A stretch of DNA of 64,000 nt, from assembly GCA_965218765.1 (NCBI GenBank), contig CBDCLU010000002.1, positions 1,116,001-1,180,000 on the forward strand. The letters run 5' to 3'. Within the stretch, counting starts at the first letter, position 1, and every line of letters starts with the position of its first letter. This DNA comes from JBBPYC01 sp965218765 (GTDB taxonomy: Bacteria; Pseudomonadota; Gammaproteobacteria; Burkholderiales; Burkholderiaceae_C). The notes beneath the pieces were generated by a model. That model made no database searches. It worked only from the letters and a program-made list of their open reading frames with translations, and was not told the origin of the DNA. The position numbers were made by a program, and so were the translations under genes. Shown piece by piece: positions 8,104-16,401 of the stretch.

Positions 8104-9768
8104 ATGAAACACCTGCTGAACCTGCTGGCTGCGGTGGCGCTGCTCGTCTGGGGCACGCAGATCGTGCGCACCGGCATCCTGCGCGTGTTCGGCGCCAAGC
8201 TGCGCGTCGTGCTGGCGCGCAGCATGCGCAACCGCCTGGTGGCGGCGGCCGCCGGCGTCGGCGTCACGGCGCTGGTGCAGTCGGGCACTGCCACCGCGCT
8301 GATCGTCTCGTCGTTCGTCGGCCAGGGGCTGGTCGCGCTGCCGGCGGCGCTGGCCGTGATGCTCGGCGCCGACGTCGGCAGCGCGGTGATGGCCACCGTG
8401 TTCTCGCTCGATCTGTCGTGGCTGTCGCCGCTTTTGATCCTGTTCGGCGTGGTGCTGACCCTGACCCGGCAGGAGTCCGATGCCGGCCACGCGGGGCGCG
8501 TGCTGATCGGGCTGGGGCTGATGCTGCTCGCGCTGCGGCTGGTCGGCGAAACCGCGGCGGTGCTGACCAGTGCGCCCGCGATCCGCGAGCTGCTCGGCGC
8601 GCTCTCCAGCGACCGCATGCTCGAGATCACGTTGGGCGCGCTGCTGGTGCTGATGGCCTGGTCGAGCCTGGCGATCGTGCTGCTGATCGCGACGCTGGCC
8701 GCGTCCGGCGTGATCCCGCTCGAAGTGGCACTCGGCTTGGTGCTGGGCGCCAACCTCGGCAGCGGGCTGCTGGCGGCGCTGTCCACCGCGCGTACGAGCG
8801 CCGCGGTGCGCCAGCTGCCGCTGGGCAACCTGCTGTTCAAGATGCTGGGCGTGGCGATCATCGCGCCGTTCGCGGACCAATGGGCACGGCTGGCACCCGA
8901 GCTTTTGCCGACCATTGCGAGCGTGGTGGTGCTGTTTCATCTCGCGTTCAATGCGGGGCTGGCGCTGCTGTTCATTGGCTTGACCGGGCCAGCGGCGCGG
9001 CTGGTCGCGCGCGTGCTGCCCACGGTCGACGCGGCCGAGCAAAGCGCCAACGTCCGGCTGAATCATCTGGATGCGAGCGCACTGTCGACGCCGTCGCTTG
9101 CGATCGCCTGCGCGGCGCGCGAGGCGATGCATCAGGCCGACGTGGTCGAGACCATGCTGCGCGGGCTGCTGCCGGTGTTGAAGCGCAACGACCTGCGCCT
9201 GTCAAAAAAACTGCGCCAGCTCGACGACGCGGTGGACGACCTCTACAGCAGCATCAAGGGGTATCTGACCCGCCTGTCGCGCGAATCCCTGGCCGAGGAA
9301 GAGAGTCGGCGCTGGACCGACATCATCAGCTTCACGATCAACATGGAGCACATCGGCGACACGATCGAGCGCGTGCTGCTGGACATCGAGGAAAAGAAGA
9401 TCCGCAAGAACCGAAACTTCTCGGCCGCCGGCATGGCCGAGATCATCGAGCTGCATGCGCAGCTGCTGCAGAACCTGCGGCTGGGCATGAGCGTGTTTTT
9501 GAACCGCAACCTGCACGACGCACGCCGGTTGCTCGAGCAGAAGGCGCAGTTCCGCGAACTGGAGCTGAACTACGCGAACAAGCACCTCGCACGGCTATCC
9601 GAGAACACCTGGCAGAGCGTCGAGACCAGCTCGCTGCACCTGGAAGTGATCGGCGAATTCAAGCGCATCAATTCGCACATCTGCTCGATCGCGTATCCGA
9701 TCCTCGAGTCGGCCGGCGCGCTGAATCCGAACCGGCTGCGGCCGACCTTGCCCGCTGCAATGGAGTAA
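8104..9768 (+). CDS. Na/Pi cotransporter II-related protein with PhoU-like domain
   Basis: Predicted 554 aa membrane protein. The first half (to about residue 300) has paired hydrophobic repeats with the family signature QSGTATALIVSSF near residue 60 and a second, weaker repeat around GANLGSG. The second half is a soluble helical region resembling PhoU (rows of Leu/Arg/Glu heptads, about 330-540). Proteins of this layout are annotated as Na/phosphate cotransporters; whether this one moves phosphate or has a regulatory role is not visible. It stands alone, followed by a convergent quinone oxidoreductase gene. Confidence 0.85.
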   Translation: MKHLLNLLAAVALLVWGTQIVRTGILRVFGAKLRVVLARSMRNRLVAAAAGVGVTALVQSGTATALIVSSFVGQGLVALPAALAVMLGADVGSAVMATVFSLDLSWLSPLLILFGVVLTLTRQESDAGHAGRVLIGLGLMLLALRLVGETAAVLTSAPAIRELLGALSSDRMLEITLGALLVLMAWSSLAIVLLIATLAASGVIPLEVALGLVLGANLGSGLLAALSTARTSAAVRQLPLGNLLFKMLGVAIIAPFADQWARLAPELLPTIASVVVLFHLAFNAGLALLFIGLTGPAARLVARVLPTVDAAEQSANVRLNHLDASALSTPSLAIACAAREAMHQADVVETMLRGLLPVLKRNDLRLSKKLRQLDDAVDDLYSSIKGYLTRLSRESLAEEESRRWTDIISFTINMEHIGDTIERVLLDIEEKKIRKNRNFSAAGMAEIIELHAQLLQNLRLGMSVFLNRNLHDARRLLEQKAQFRELELNYANKHLARLSENTWQSVETSSLHLEVIGEFKRINSHICSIAYPILESAGALNPNRLRPTLPAAME

Positions 9769-9790
9769 GGCGCGCGGTGATGACCAACGG

Positions 9791-10774
9791 TCAAAGCGTC
9801 AAGATCGTGCAACCGGTCGTCTTGCGCGCTTCCAGATCGCGGTGCGCCTGCTGCACCTGGTCGAGCGGATAGGTCTGCGCGATGTGGATCTTGACGTTGC
9901 CGCCGGCGACCACGTCGAACAACTGATCGGCCATTTCCTGGGTGCGTTCGCGCGTCGTCATATGCACGAACAGCGTCTGACGCGTCACATAGAGCCCGCC
10001 CTTGGCGCCCAGGATCGCCGGTGCGAATAAAGGCGCCGGCCCCGACGCGTTGCCGAAGCTGGCCATCAGCCCGAACGGCCGCAGGCAGTCGAGCGACTTG
10101 TCCCAGGTGTCTTTGCCGACCGAGTCGTACACCACCTTCACGCCCTGGCCGCCCGTGATTTCCTTGACCCTGGCGAGGAAGTCTTCGGTCGAGTAGTTGA
10201 TCGCATGCGCAGCGCCGTTGGCAAGCGCGAGCTCGCATTTCTCATCGCTGCCGGCGGTGCCGATCAGCTTCAGGCCCAATACTTTGGCCCACTGACAAGC
10301 GATCAGCCCGACGCCGCCGGCGGCGGCGTGGAACAGCACATGGTCGCCCGCGTCCAGCCCCTCGACCGGCAAGGTGCGCTTGAGCAGATACTGCGCGGTC
10401 AGGCCCTTCAACATCATCGCCGCGCCGGTCTCGAACGAGATCGCATCGGGCAGCTTGCAGACGTTCCTGGCAGGCATCACGCGCTGCTCGCTGTAGCTGC
10501 CGGGCGGGTTGCTTGCATAGGCGGCGCGGTCACCGGCCTTCAGATGCGTCACGCCCTCGCCGACCGCTTCCACGATGCCGGACGCTTCCATGCCCAGCGT
10601 CAGCGGCATGTCGAACTTGTAGAGACCGGAACGCTGATAGATGTCGATGTAGTTCAGACCGATTGCCTTGTGCGCGATCCGCAATTCGCCGGGGCCGGGG
10701 TCGCCGACGGTCACCTCGACCAGCTTCATTTCCTCCGGGCCGCCGTTCTTGTCGATGCGAATGGCTTTGCTCAT
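9791..10774 (-). CDS. qor: NADPH:quinone oxidoreductase, zinc-free MDR family
   Basis: Predicted 327 aa cytoplasmic enzyme of the quinone oxidoreductase branch of the medium-chain dehydrogenases. It lacks the catalytic-zinc Cys and the four-Cys structural-zinc lobe. GLNYIDIYQRSGLY and LGMEASGIVEAVGEGV are the family blocks, and HAAAGGVGLIACQWAK is the NADPH-binding glycine-rich loop. Expected reaction: reduction of quinones by NADPH. The ATG at 10774 is preceded on the minus strand by an AAGGAG-type site. It converges with the upstream Na/Pi gene and diverges from the SDR gene at 10849. Confidence 0.93.
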   Translation of the reverse strand: MSKAIRIDKNGGPEEMKLVEVTVGDPGPGELRIAHKAIGLNYIDIYQRSGLYKFDMPLTLGMEASGIVEAVGEGVTHLKAGDRAAYASNPPGSYSEQRVMPARNVCKLPDAISFETGAAMMLKGLTAQYLLKRTLPVEGLDAGDHVLFHAAAGGVGLIACQWAKVLGLKLIGTAGSDEKCELALANGAAHAINYSTEDFLARVKEITGGQGVKVVYDSVGKDTWDKSLDCLRPFGLMASFGNASGPAPLFAPAILGAKGGLYVTRQTLFVHMTTRERTQEMADQLFDVVAGGNVKIHIAQTYPLDQVQQAHRDLEARKTTGCTILTL

Positions 10775-10848
10775 GCTTAGACTCCTTGGTTGCTTGGGGC
10801 ATTGCAGGCAACCTTACATCAACCGAAGTTCACCCCGGAGGTTCGTCG

Positions 10849-11658
10849 ATGGACAAGAAGTCATCGCTGGCAGGCCAGAGCGCGATCGTGACCGGCGCTG
10901 GCCGCGGCCTGGGCGCCGCCATTGCCGAGGCGCTGGCGGCGGCCGGTGCCAGTGTCGCGCTCAACTACAGCCATTCGGAGAGCGCCTGCAAGGGAGTGTG
11001 CGAGAAGATCGAGTCGGCTGGCGGCACCGCATTTTCGATCAAGGCCGACGTGAGCCGCGAAGACGACGTGCAGGCGATGTTCAGCGAGACGATCAAGCGC
11101 TTCGGCACTGTCGACATCCTCGTGAACAACGCGGGCGTGCAGATCGACGCACCGTTCGAGCAGATGACGCTGGATCAATGGAACCGGCTGCTGGCGATCA
11201 ACCTGACCGGCCAGTTCCTCTGCGCGCGCGAAGCGGTGCGCGAGTTCCTGCGCCGCGGCGTGGTGCCGGAGCGATCGGTGGCGGCCGGCAAGATCATCTG
11301 CATCTCCTCGGTGCACGAGGTGATTCCCTGGGCCGGCCACATCAACTATGCAACCGCGAAAGGCGGCGTCGGCATGTTCATGCGCACGCTCGCGCAGGAG
11401 ATGGCTTCGCGCCACATCCGCGTGAACGCGATCGGCCCCGGCGCGATCCGCACCGACATCAACCGCGAGGGGTGGGAGACGCCGGAAGCGGAAGCGAAGT
11501 TGCTGCAACTGATCCCGTACGGCCGCGTCGGCGATCCGGTCGATATCGGCCGGGTGGCCGTCTGGCTCGCCAGCGACGAATCGGACTACCTGACCGGGCA
11601 GACGATGTTCGTGGACGGCGGCATGACGCTTTATCCGGGTTTTCGGGACGCCGGTTAG
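10849..11658 (+). CDS. Short-chain dehydrogenase, glucose 1-dehydrogenase-like
   Basis: Predicted 269 aa classical SDR. It has the cofactor loop TGAGRGLG near residue 18, NNAG near residue 98, the catalytic Ser in CISSVHE and the YATAK catalytic pair. The VDGGMTLYPGF ending resembles bacterial glucose 1-dehydrogenases, which oxidise glucose to gluconolactone with NAD(P). The ATG follows a GGAGG site eight bases upstream. Its stop codon overlaps the stop of the GH15 glycosidase gene on the other strand; a glycosidase that releases glucose beside a glucose dehydrogenase would make sense, but the substrate is inferred. Confidence 0.85.
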   Translation: MDKKSSLAGQSAIVTGAGRGLGAAIAEALAAAGASVALNYSHSESACKGVCEKIESAGGTAFSIKADVSREDDVQAMFSETIKRFGTVDILVNNAGVQIDAPFEQMTLDQWNRLLAINLTGQFLCAREAVREFLRRGVVPERSVAAGKIICISSVHEVIPWAGHINYATAKGGVGMFMRTLAQEMASRHIRVNAIGPGAIRTDINREGWETPEAEAKLLQLIPYGRVGDPVDIGRVAVWLASDESDYLTGQTMFVDGGMTLYPGFRDAG

Positions 11659-13511
11659 GCCGGCTGCGCGGTGCCGGCCTCGGCCGCATCCAGCGCGACT
11701 GCTGCCGAGATATGCGCGAGGTGCGACAGCCCCTGCGGAAAATTGCCGAGCATCTCACCCGCGTGCGGATCGAACTCTTCCGGGAACAGGCCCAGGTCGT
11801 TCGAGCAGGCCGCGACCCGGTCGAACACTTCGCGCGCTTCGCCGACGCGGCCGCCGCGCGCGAGGCATTCGACGAGCCAGAACGTGCAGGCCAGGAACAC
11901 GCCTTCCTTGCCCTCCATGCCGTCTTCCATGCGGTAGCGCAGCACCAGCCCGCCGTCGGTGTCGAGTTCATTGCGCACCGCATCCAGCGTGCGCAGCATG
12001 CGCGGGTCGTCGTAGGCGATGAATTCGACCTCGGGCAGCAGCAGCAGCGCGGCGTCCATGTGGGTGGAGCCGAAGCTCGCGACGAAGTGGCCGCCGTCCG
12101 GGTGCATGCCGTGCGTTTCCACGGCCTGGCGGATTTCGGCGCGGGCCGCCTGCCAGCGTTCGAGCGGCGCCTGCAGCTGCTGCAGTTCGGCCAAGCCGAT
12201 GCCGCGATTCACGGCAGCCCAGCACATCACCTTCGAATGCACGAAGTCGCGTGGATCGCCGCGCACTTCCCAGATGCCGCGGTCCGGCACCTTCCACTTC
12301 GCGATCGCGGTCTCCACCAGATCCACTAGGAAGTCCCAGTAGGACGCATCGATCGAATTGCCGCGCGCGGCCCAGCGCCAGGCAAGCTCCAGCAGCAGCC
12401 CGTACATGTCGCTCTGGAACTGCGATTCGGCCGCGTTGCCGATGCGCACCGGCTTCGAGTTGCGCCAGCCGCTCAGCGTGTCGAGTTCGATCTCGGTCAG
12501 GCGCCGCTTGCCGTCGATCCCGTAGAGCACCTGCAGCTGCTCGGCACTGCCGGCCGCGCTTCTCATGATGAAGCGGCGAAAACCGTCCGCCTCGCTCGCC
12601 ATGCCGAGCATCGACAACGAGCGCACCGTGAACACCGAATCGCGAATCCAGCTGAAGCGGTAGTCCCAGTTGCGCTCGCCGCCGGATTCCTCGGGCAGCG
12701 ACGTGGTCGGCGCGGCGACGATGGCGCCGGTCGGCGCATAGGTCAACGCTTTGAGCACGACCGCCGAGCGAACCGGACAGGTGCCCGGTTGCTCGGGCTG
12801 CTTGATGCGCGAACTCCAGTCGCTCCACCAGCCGACCGTCTCGTTCAGATGCTGCTTCAGATCGAAATGGCGCAGCAGCTTGTCGGACGCCTCGTGCAGC
12901 TCCTCGGGCGCGAGGTATTGCATCGAGCAGTAGCGCACCTCGCCCGGCTGCAGATCGAGCCATGCGTGCAGCTGATGCCGCTCGACCAGCTTGAGCATGA
13001 GGTCTCCCGAAAACAGCAGGCCGGTGTCGCTGCCGACGGCCAGGAAATCGCCGTCGCCGACCGGATCCATCCAGGGCTTCACGGCCCCGAAGTCGAGCCG
13101 CGGCGCGATCCGCACGACCATCGGCAGCACGCCGCGCACCGCTTCGATCACGCGCACCAGTTCGCGTCGCGGATGATGCCGGCCGCCGCTTCTCATCGCG
13201 AAGAAATCGGTCAGCCGGACCGCGCCCGCATCGGACTCGAACGTGGTCTCCAGCACCATCGTGCCCGGCAGGTAGCGCCGTTTCACGTCGGCGTCGCCTT
13301 CCGGGCCGATCTCGAAATGGCCACCGCGCTCGTGGTCGAGCAGCCGCGCGAAGCAGCTGTCGGAATCGAAGCGGGGCAGGCAGCACCAGTCGATCGAGCC
13401 GCGCCGCGACACCAGCGCGGCCGAATGGCAGTCGCCGATCAGGCCGTATTCGGAGATCGGCAGGTAGTCGCTGTCCGGCGCTTGCGATGGCGGTCTGGTT
13501 TCGTTCGGCAT
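11655..13511 (-). CDS. Glycoside hydrolase family 15 protein (glucoamylase/trehalase-like)
   Basis: Predicted 618 aa enzyme. The N-terminal beta-rich domain begins with YGLIGDCHSAALVSRRGSIDWCCLPRFDS, the hallmark opening of bacterial GH15 proteins. The (alpha/alpha)6 barrel carries NWDYRFSWIRDS, and near the C terminus GLFPEEFDP and GNFPQGLSH, the regions that hold the catalytic carboxylates. No signal peptide is seen with the ATG at 13511, so it should act in the cytoplasm; several cytoplasmic members of this type are trehalases. No obvious Shine-Dalgarno precedes this ATG, so the start is less certain than the fold. Confidence 0.88.
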   Translation of the reverse strand: MPNETRPPSQAPDSDYLPISEYGLIGDCHSAALVSRRGSIDWCCLPRFDSDSCFARLLDHERGGHFEIGPEGDADVKRRYLPGTMVLETTFESDAGAVRLTDFFAMRSGGRHHPRRELVRVIEAVRGVLPMVVRIAPRLDFGAVKPWMDPVGDGDFLAVGSDTGLLFSGDLMLKLVERHQLHAWLDLQPGEVRYCSMQYLAPEELHEASDKLLRHFDLKQHLNETVGWWSDWSSRIKQPEQPGTCPVRSAVVLKALTYAPTGAIVAAPTTSLPEESGGERNWDYRFSWIRDSVFTVRSLSMLGMASEADGFRRFIMRSAAGSAEQLQVLYGIDGKRRLTEIELDTLSGWRNSKPVRIGNAAESQFQSDMYGLLLELAWRWAARGNSIDASYWDFLVDLVETAIAKWKVPDRGIWEVRGDPRDFVHSKVMCWAAVNRGIGLAELQQLQAPLERWQAARAEIRQAVETHGMHPDGGHFVASFGSTHMDAALLLLPEVEFIAYDDPRMLRTLDAVRNELDTDGGLVLRYRMEDGMEGKEGVFLACTFWLVECLARGGRVGEAREVFDRVAACSNDLGLFPEEFDPHAGEMLGNFPQGLSHLAHISAAVALDAAEAGTAQPA

Positions 13512-13520
13512 GACGGTGGA

Positions 13521-13536
13521 TCGGTCGGTCGGTCGG
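13521..13536. repeat. Four-unit TCGG tandem repeat upstream of the GH15 gene
   Basis: TCGG is repeated four times without change, ten bases upstream of the GH15 start codon (on its 5' side). Tetranucleotide tracts can slip in length, but four units is short, and since the tract is non-coding with the chosen start it would affect only leader spacing. Confidence 0.5.
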
Positions 13537-13693
13537 TGAGGGTTGGGGGAAAAAAGGAATCGGGCTGCGCGACTGCGACGTGCTCGAAGCGGCAGCGTGC
13601 GGCGCAGCCGTTGCTCTGATCTGCACGCATGGATCGGACCAGCGAATGGATTGTCCATCGCGCGCCGAAAACTCCACGGTGCCGGCTGGCGCT

Positions 13694-14716
13694 TCAGGCG
13701 CGGCATGGCGGGCCGGTCGACTCACGCACCACGAGCGAGGCATCGACCTCATGATGCAGCGCGGCACTGCGGCCCGCGAGCCGGCGCACCAGGTATTCGC
13801 CCGCGCGCGCCCAGACCTCATCGGTCGGCAGGTGCATGGTGGTCAGGCTTGGGCGCAGGTGCCGGCTCCAGTCGAGGTCGTCGAAACCCATCACCGACAG
13901 GTCTTGCGGCACCTGCAGGCCATGCCGTTCGACTTCCATCATGACGCCGTAGGCGAGCACGTCGTTGCCGCAGATCACCGCGGTGGGCCTTTGCGCCAGT
14001 GCCAGCAGCGCGCGGGCCGCCTGGCGCGCGTCGTCGAGGTGATAGTGCACCTCGAAGAACCATTCGTCGCGCAGCGTCAGGCCACGACTGCCAAGTGCCT
14101 GCCGCACACCTGCGACGCGTGCCGACGCGCGATCGTTGTGGATCGACAGTGCGGCGACCATGCCGATCCGCGTGTGGCCGAGATCGAGCAGATAGCCGGT
14201 CGCCTGCGCGGCCGCGCGCTCGTTGTCGGCGCCGATCGACGGATACGGCTTGCCCGGGTGGTAGACGCCGACATTCACGAACGGCATGCGCTGCGCGGCC
14301 AGCAATCGGCGCAGGCCCTCGGTGTGCACGTCGCCGCGCAGGATCAGGCCGTCGATGCCGCGGCTGATCATGTTCTGCGCCTGGCGCTGCTCGACCTCCG
14401 GTTCGTAGCCGCTGGTCGCGAGCAGCAGCAGGTAGCCCTGCAGCGACAGGTAGCGCTCGAGCGCCTCGATGCCGCGCGCGAACATCGCGTTGTCCACCGT
14501 CGGGATGATCGCGCCGATGGTGCGGGTGCGGCGCGACGCCAGCGCACGCGCCGCCGCATCGGGGATGTAGCCGAGTTCGCCGATCGCCGCATCGATGCGC
14601 AGGCGCAGTTCGGCACTCACCGAATCCGGCGCGTTCAGCGCGCGCGACACCGATGCGGTGGAGACGCCCGCGTGCGCTGCGACTGCGCGGATGCCGACTC
14701 GACCTGTTGTGACCAT
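13694..14716 (-). CDS. LacI-family transcriptional regulator
   Basis: Predicted 340 aa repressor. The helix-turn-helix (residues about 8-30, AVAAHAGVSTASVSRALN) and the hinge region are standard; the rest is a periplasmic-binding-like sugar-sensing domain, with family blocks GFDDLDWSRHLRPSLTT and a C-terminal dimer region. It is transcribed divergently from the sulfatase/ABC transporter operon and separated from it by about 200 bases that hold two copies of a GTAACnnTTTTC motif. The obvious inference is that it controls that operon, and probably itself, in response to the transported compound or a catabolite. Confidence 0.93.
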   Translation of the reverse strand: MVTTGRVGIRAVAAHAGVSTASVSRALNAPDSVSAELRLRIDAAIGELGYIPDAAARALASRRTRTIGAIIPTVDNAMFARGIEALERYLSLQGYLLLLATSGYEPEVEQRQAQNMISRGIDGLILRGDVHTEGLRRLLAAQRMPFVNVGVYHPGKPYPSIGADNERAAAQATGYLLDLGHTRIGMVAALSIHNDRASARVAGVRQALGSRGLTLRDEWFFEVHYHLDDARQAARALLALAQRPTAVICGNDVLAYGVMMEVERHGLQVPQDLSVMGFDDLDWSRHLRPSLTTMHLPTDEVWARAGEYLVRRLAGRSAALHHEVDASLVVRESTGPPCRA

Positions 14717-14729
14717 GACGCATGTTACA

Positions 14730-14741
14730 GAAAATCGTTAC
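14730..14741 (-). promoter_or_regulatory. Candidate LacI operator copy 1
   Basis: On the minus strand this reads GTAACGATTTTC, 14 bases upstream of the regulator start codon. It matches 10 of 12 positions of a second site at 14854-14865 on the opposite strand. Location just ahead of the regulator gene suits autoregulation. It is less palindromic than the second copy. Confidence 0.4.
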
Positions 14742-14821
14742 ATCGGCGCCGAGCGCGCAATCGATTGGCCAGCTTGGGGAAACTCCCTATGTAATCCGCA
14801 GTTTCCGGTGGGCGCGCAGCG

Positions 14822-14850
14822 TTGACAGCAAAGCACGCTGACGGCAGACT
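14822..14850 (+). promoter_or_regulatory. Candidate promoter of the sulfatase operon
   Basis: A perfect TTGACA (-35 type) lies at 14822-14827, followed after 17 bases by CAGACT at 14845-14850 as a weak -10 match (3 of 6). The candidate operator begins at the very next base. It is the best sigma70-like arrangement in the divergent gap and is oriented toward the sulfatase gene. Confidence 0.35.
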
Positions 14851-14867
14851 TTGGTAACCGTTTTCAA
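14851..14867 (+). promoter_or_regulatory. Candidate LacI operator copy 2 (imperfect palindrome)
   Basis: TTGGTAAC, a central C, then GTTTTCAA: six of eight positions pair across the centre. The shape and the TTG...CAA ends resemble sites bound by LacI/GalR proteins. It lies directly downstream of the candidate -10 box, where a bound repressor would block transcription of the sulfatase operon. The core GTAACCGTTTTC is shared with the site at 14730-14741. Confidence 0.5.
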
Positions 14868-14922
14868 CAGCTCGCTGCAGGTCGATGCCGCTTTTTCATG
14901 TCCATCGGCAATCACGACCTCC

Positions 14923-16401
14923 ATGTCCACCGACCTCCGCCCCAACATCGTCTTCGTGATCACCGACCAGCAGCGCTTCGACACGATCGCGGCAACCGGG
15001 CACCCGCACATGATCACGCCGCAGCTCGACCGGCTCGTGCACGAGGGCGTTTCATTCAACCGCATGTACGTCACGTCGCCATCCTGCGCGCCGTCACGCG
15101 CGAGCATCTTCACGGGCCTGTACCCGCACACGCACGGCGTGCTGCGCAACGACGAGGTCTGGCGCTGGACCTGGGTGCAGCTGCTCGCCGACAGCGGCTA
15201 CCGCTGCGTGAACGTCGGCAAGATGCACACGCATCCGTTCGAGCAGTCGTTCGGTTTCCATGAACGGCATGTGACCGAGAACAAGGATCGCGCGCATCCC
15301 GGCTTACCGTTCTTTCTGGACAACTGGGACAAGGCGCTCTGGATTCGCGGCTTCGAAAAGCCGAGCCGCGTGACGTACCGCCGCCGCGCCGACTACCGCG
15401 AGCGGCTCGGCGCTTTCGTCTGGGAGCTGCCGGCCGAGCTGCATCCGGACAACTTCGTCGGCAGCATGGCCGTGCATTGGCTCGACAGCTACAGCGGCAG
15501 CGAACCGTTCTTTCTGCAAGTCGGCCTGCCGGGCCCGCATCCGCCGTACGACCCGACACCGGACGTGCTCGCCCGTTACGCCGAGCGTGAGTTGCCAGCG
15601 CCGATCCTCGATGCCGACGACCTCGCGAGTCAGCCGCAGGCGCTGAAGGATCTGCGCCGTGAACACTGGGAGTCCGACCACGACGCGATCGTCCATCTGC
15701 CGGAGCCCACGGCCGCGCAGACACGCCGCCAGCGCCAGCATTACTTCGCCAACGTGACGATGATCGACACGCAGGTCGGTCATCTGATTGAGGCGCTGGA
15801 GCGGCGCGGCGTGTTGGGCAACACCGTGCTCATCTTCACGACCGACCACGGCGACTGCCTGAACGACCACGGCCACAGCCAGAAGTGGACGATGTATGAG
15901 CAGAGCGTGCATGTGCCGGCAATCGTCTGGGCGCCCGGGCTCGGCATCGCACCGCGCGAAGTCGATGCGCTGACATCGTCGATGGAATTCGGCCCGACGC
16001 TCCTGGAACTCGCGGGCCTAGTGCCGCCGGACTGGATGCAGGCGCGATCGCTGATGGCGCTGGTACAGGGACGGGAGAGCGAAGGCCGTAGCCACGTCTT
16101 CGCCGAGCATGCACGCGACATGATCCTCAAAGGCACCGAGCTGATGACGATGGTGCGCGATGCGCGCTGGAAGCTCGTGCATTTCAACGACAGCAGCGAA
16201 GGCCAGTTGTTCGACCTGGATGCCGATCCGCAAGAAATCCGCAACCTGTGGGCACATCCCGAACACGAGTCGATCCGCATCGAACTGGTCAGCCGGATCG
16301 ACGCCTGGCGAAAAATGACGGCACCTGATGCCGTGCGCTGGCAGGCCGCCATCGCCGATGCACTGCATCCCGTTTCACCACAACCTCTGGAGACAACATG
16401 A
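14923..16401 (+). CDS. Sulfatase (formylglycine-dependent, Cys type), apparently cytoplasmic
   Basis: Predicted 492 aa member of the alkaline phosphatase superfamily. The sulfatase signature CAPSR is at residues 55-59, in SPSCAPSRASIFTGLYPH; Cys55 would be converted to formylglycine by a maturase not in this window. ITDQQRF (from residue 13) and TTDHGDCLNDHG supply metal ligands. The ATG at 14923 gives a protein that starts straight into PNIVFVITD with no signal peptide, so the substrate should be imported while still sulfated. Phosphonate or phosphate monoester hydrolases share this motif and are the main alternative. It is the first gene of the operon and overlaps the binding-protein gene by ATGA. 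Confidence 0.86.
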   Translation: MSTDLRPNIVFVITDQQRFDTIAATGHPHMITPQLDRLVHEGVSFNRMYVTSPSCAPSRASIFTGLYPHTHGVLRNDEVWRWTWVQLLADSGYRCVNVGKMHTHPFEQSFGFHERHVTENKDRAHPGLPFFLDNWDKALWIRGFEKPSRVTYRRRADYRERLGAFVWELPAELHPDNFVGSMAVHWLDSYSGSEPFFLQVGLPGPHPPYDPTPDVLARYAERELPAPILDADDLASQPQALKDLRREHWESDHDAIVHLPEPTAAQTRRQRQHYFANVTMIDTQVGHLIEALERRGVLGNTVLIFTTDHGDCLNDHGHSQKWTMYEQSVHVPAIVWAPGLGIAPREVDALTSSMEFGPTLLELAGLVPPDWMQARSLMALVQGRESEGRSHVFAEHARDMILKGTELMTMVRDARWKLVHFNDSSEGQLFDLDADPQEIRNLWAHPEHESIRIELVSRIDAWRKMTAPDAVRWQAAIADALHPVSPQPLETT

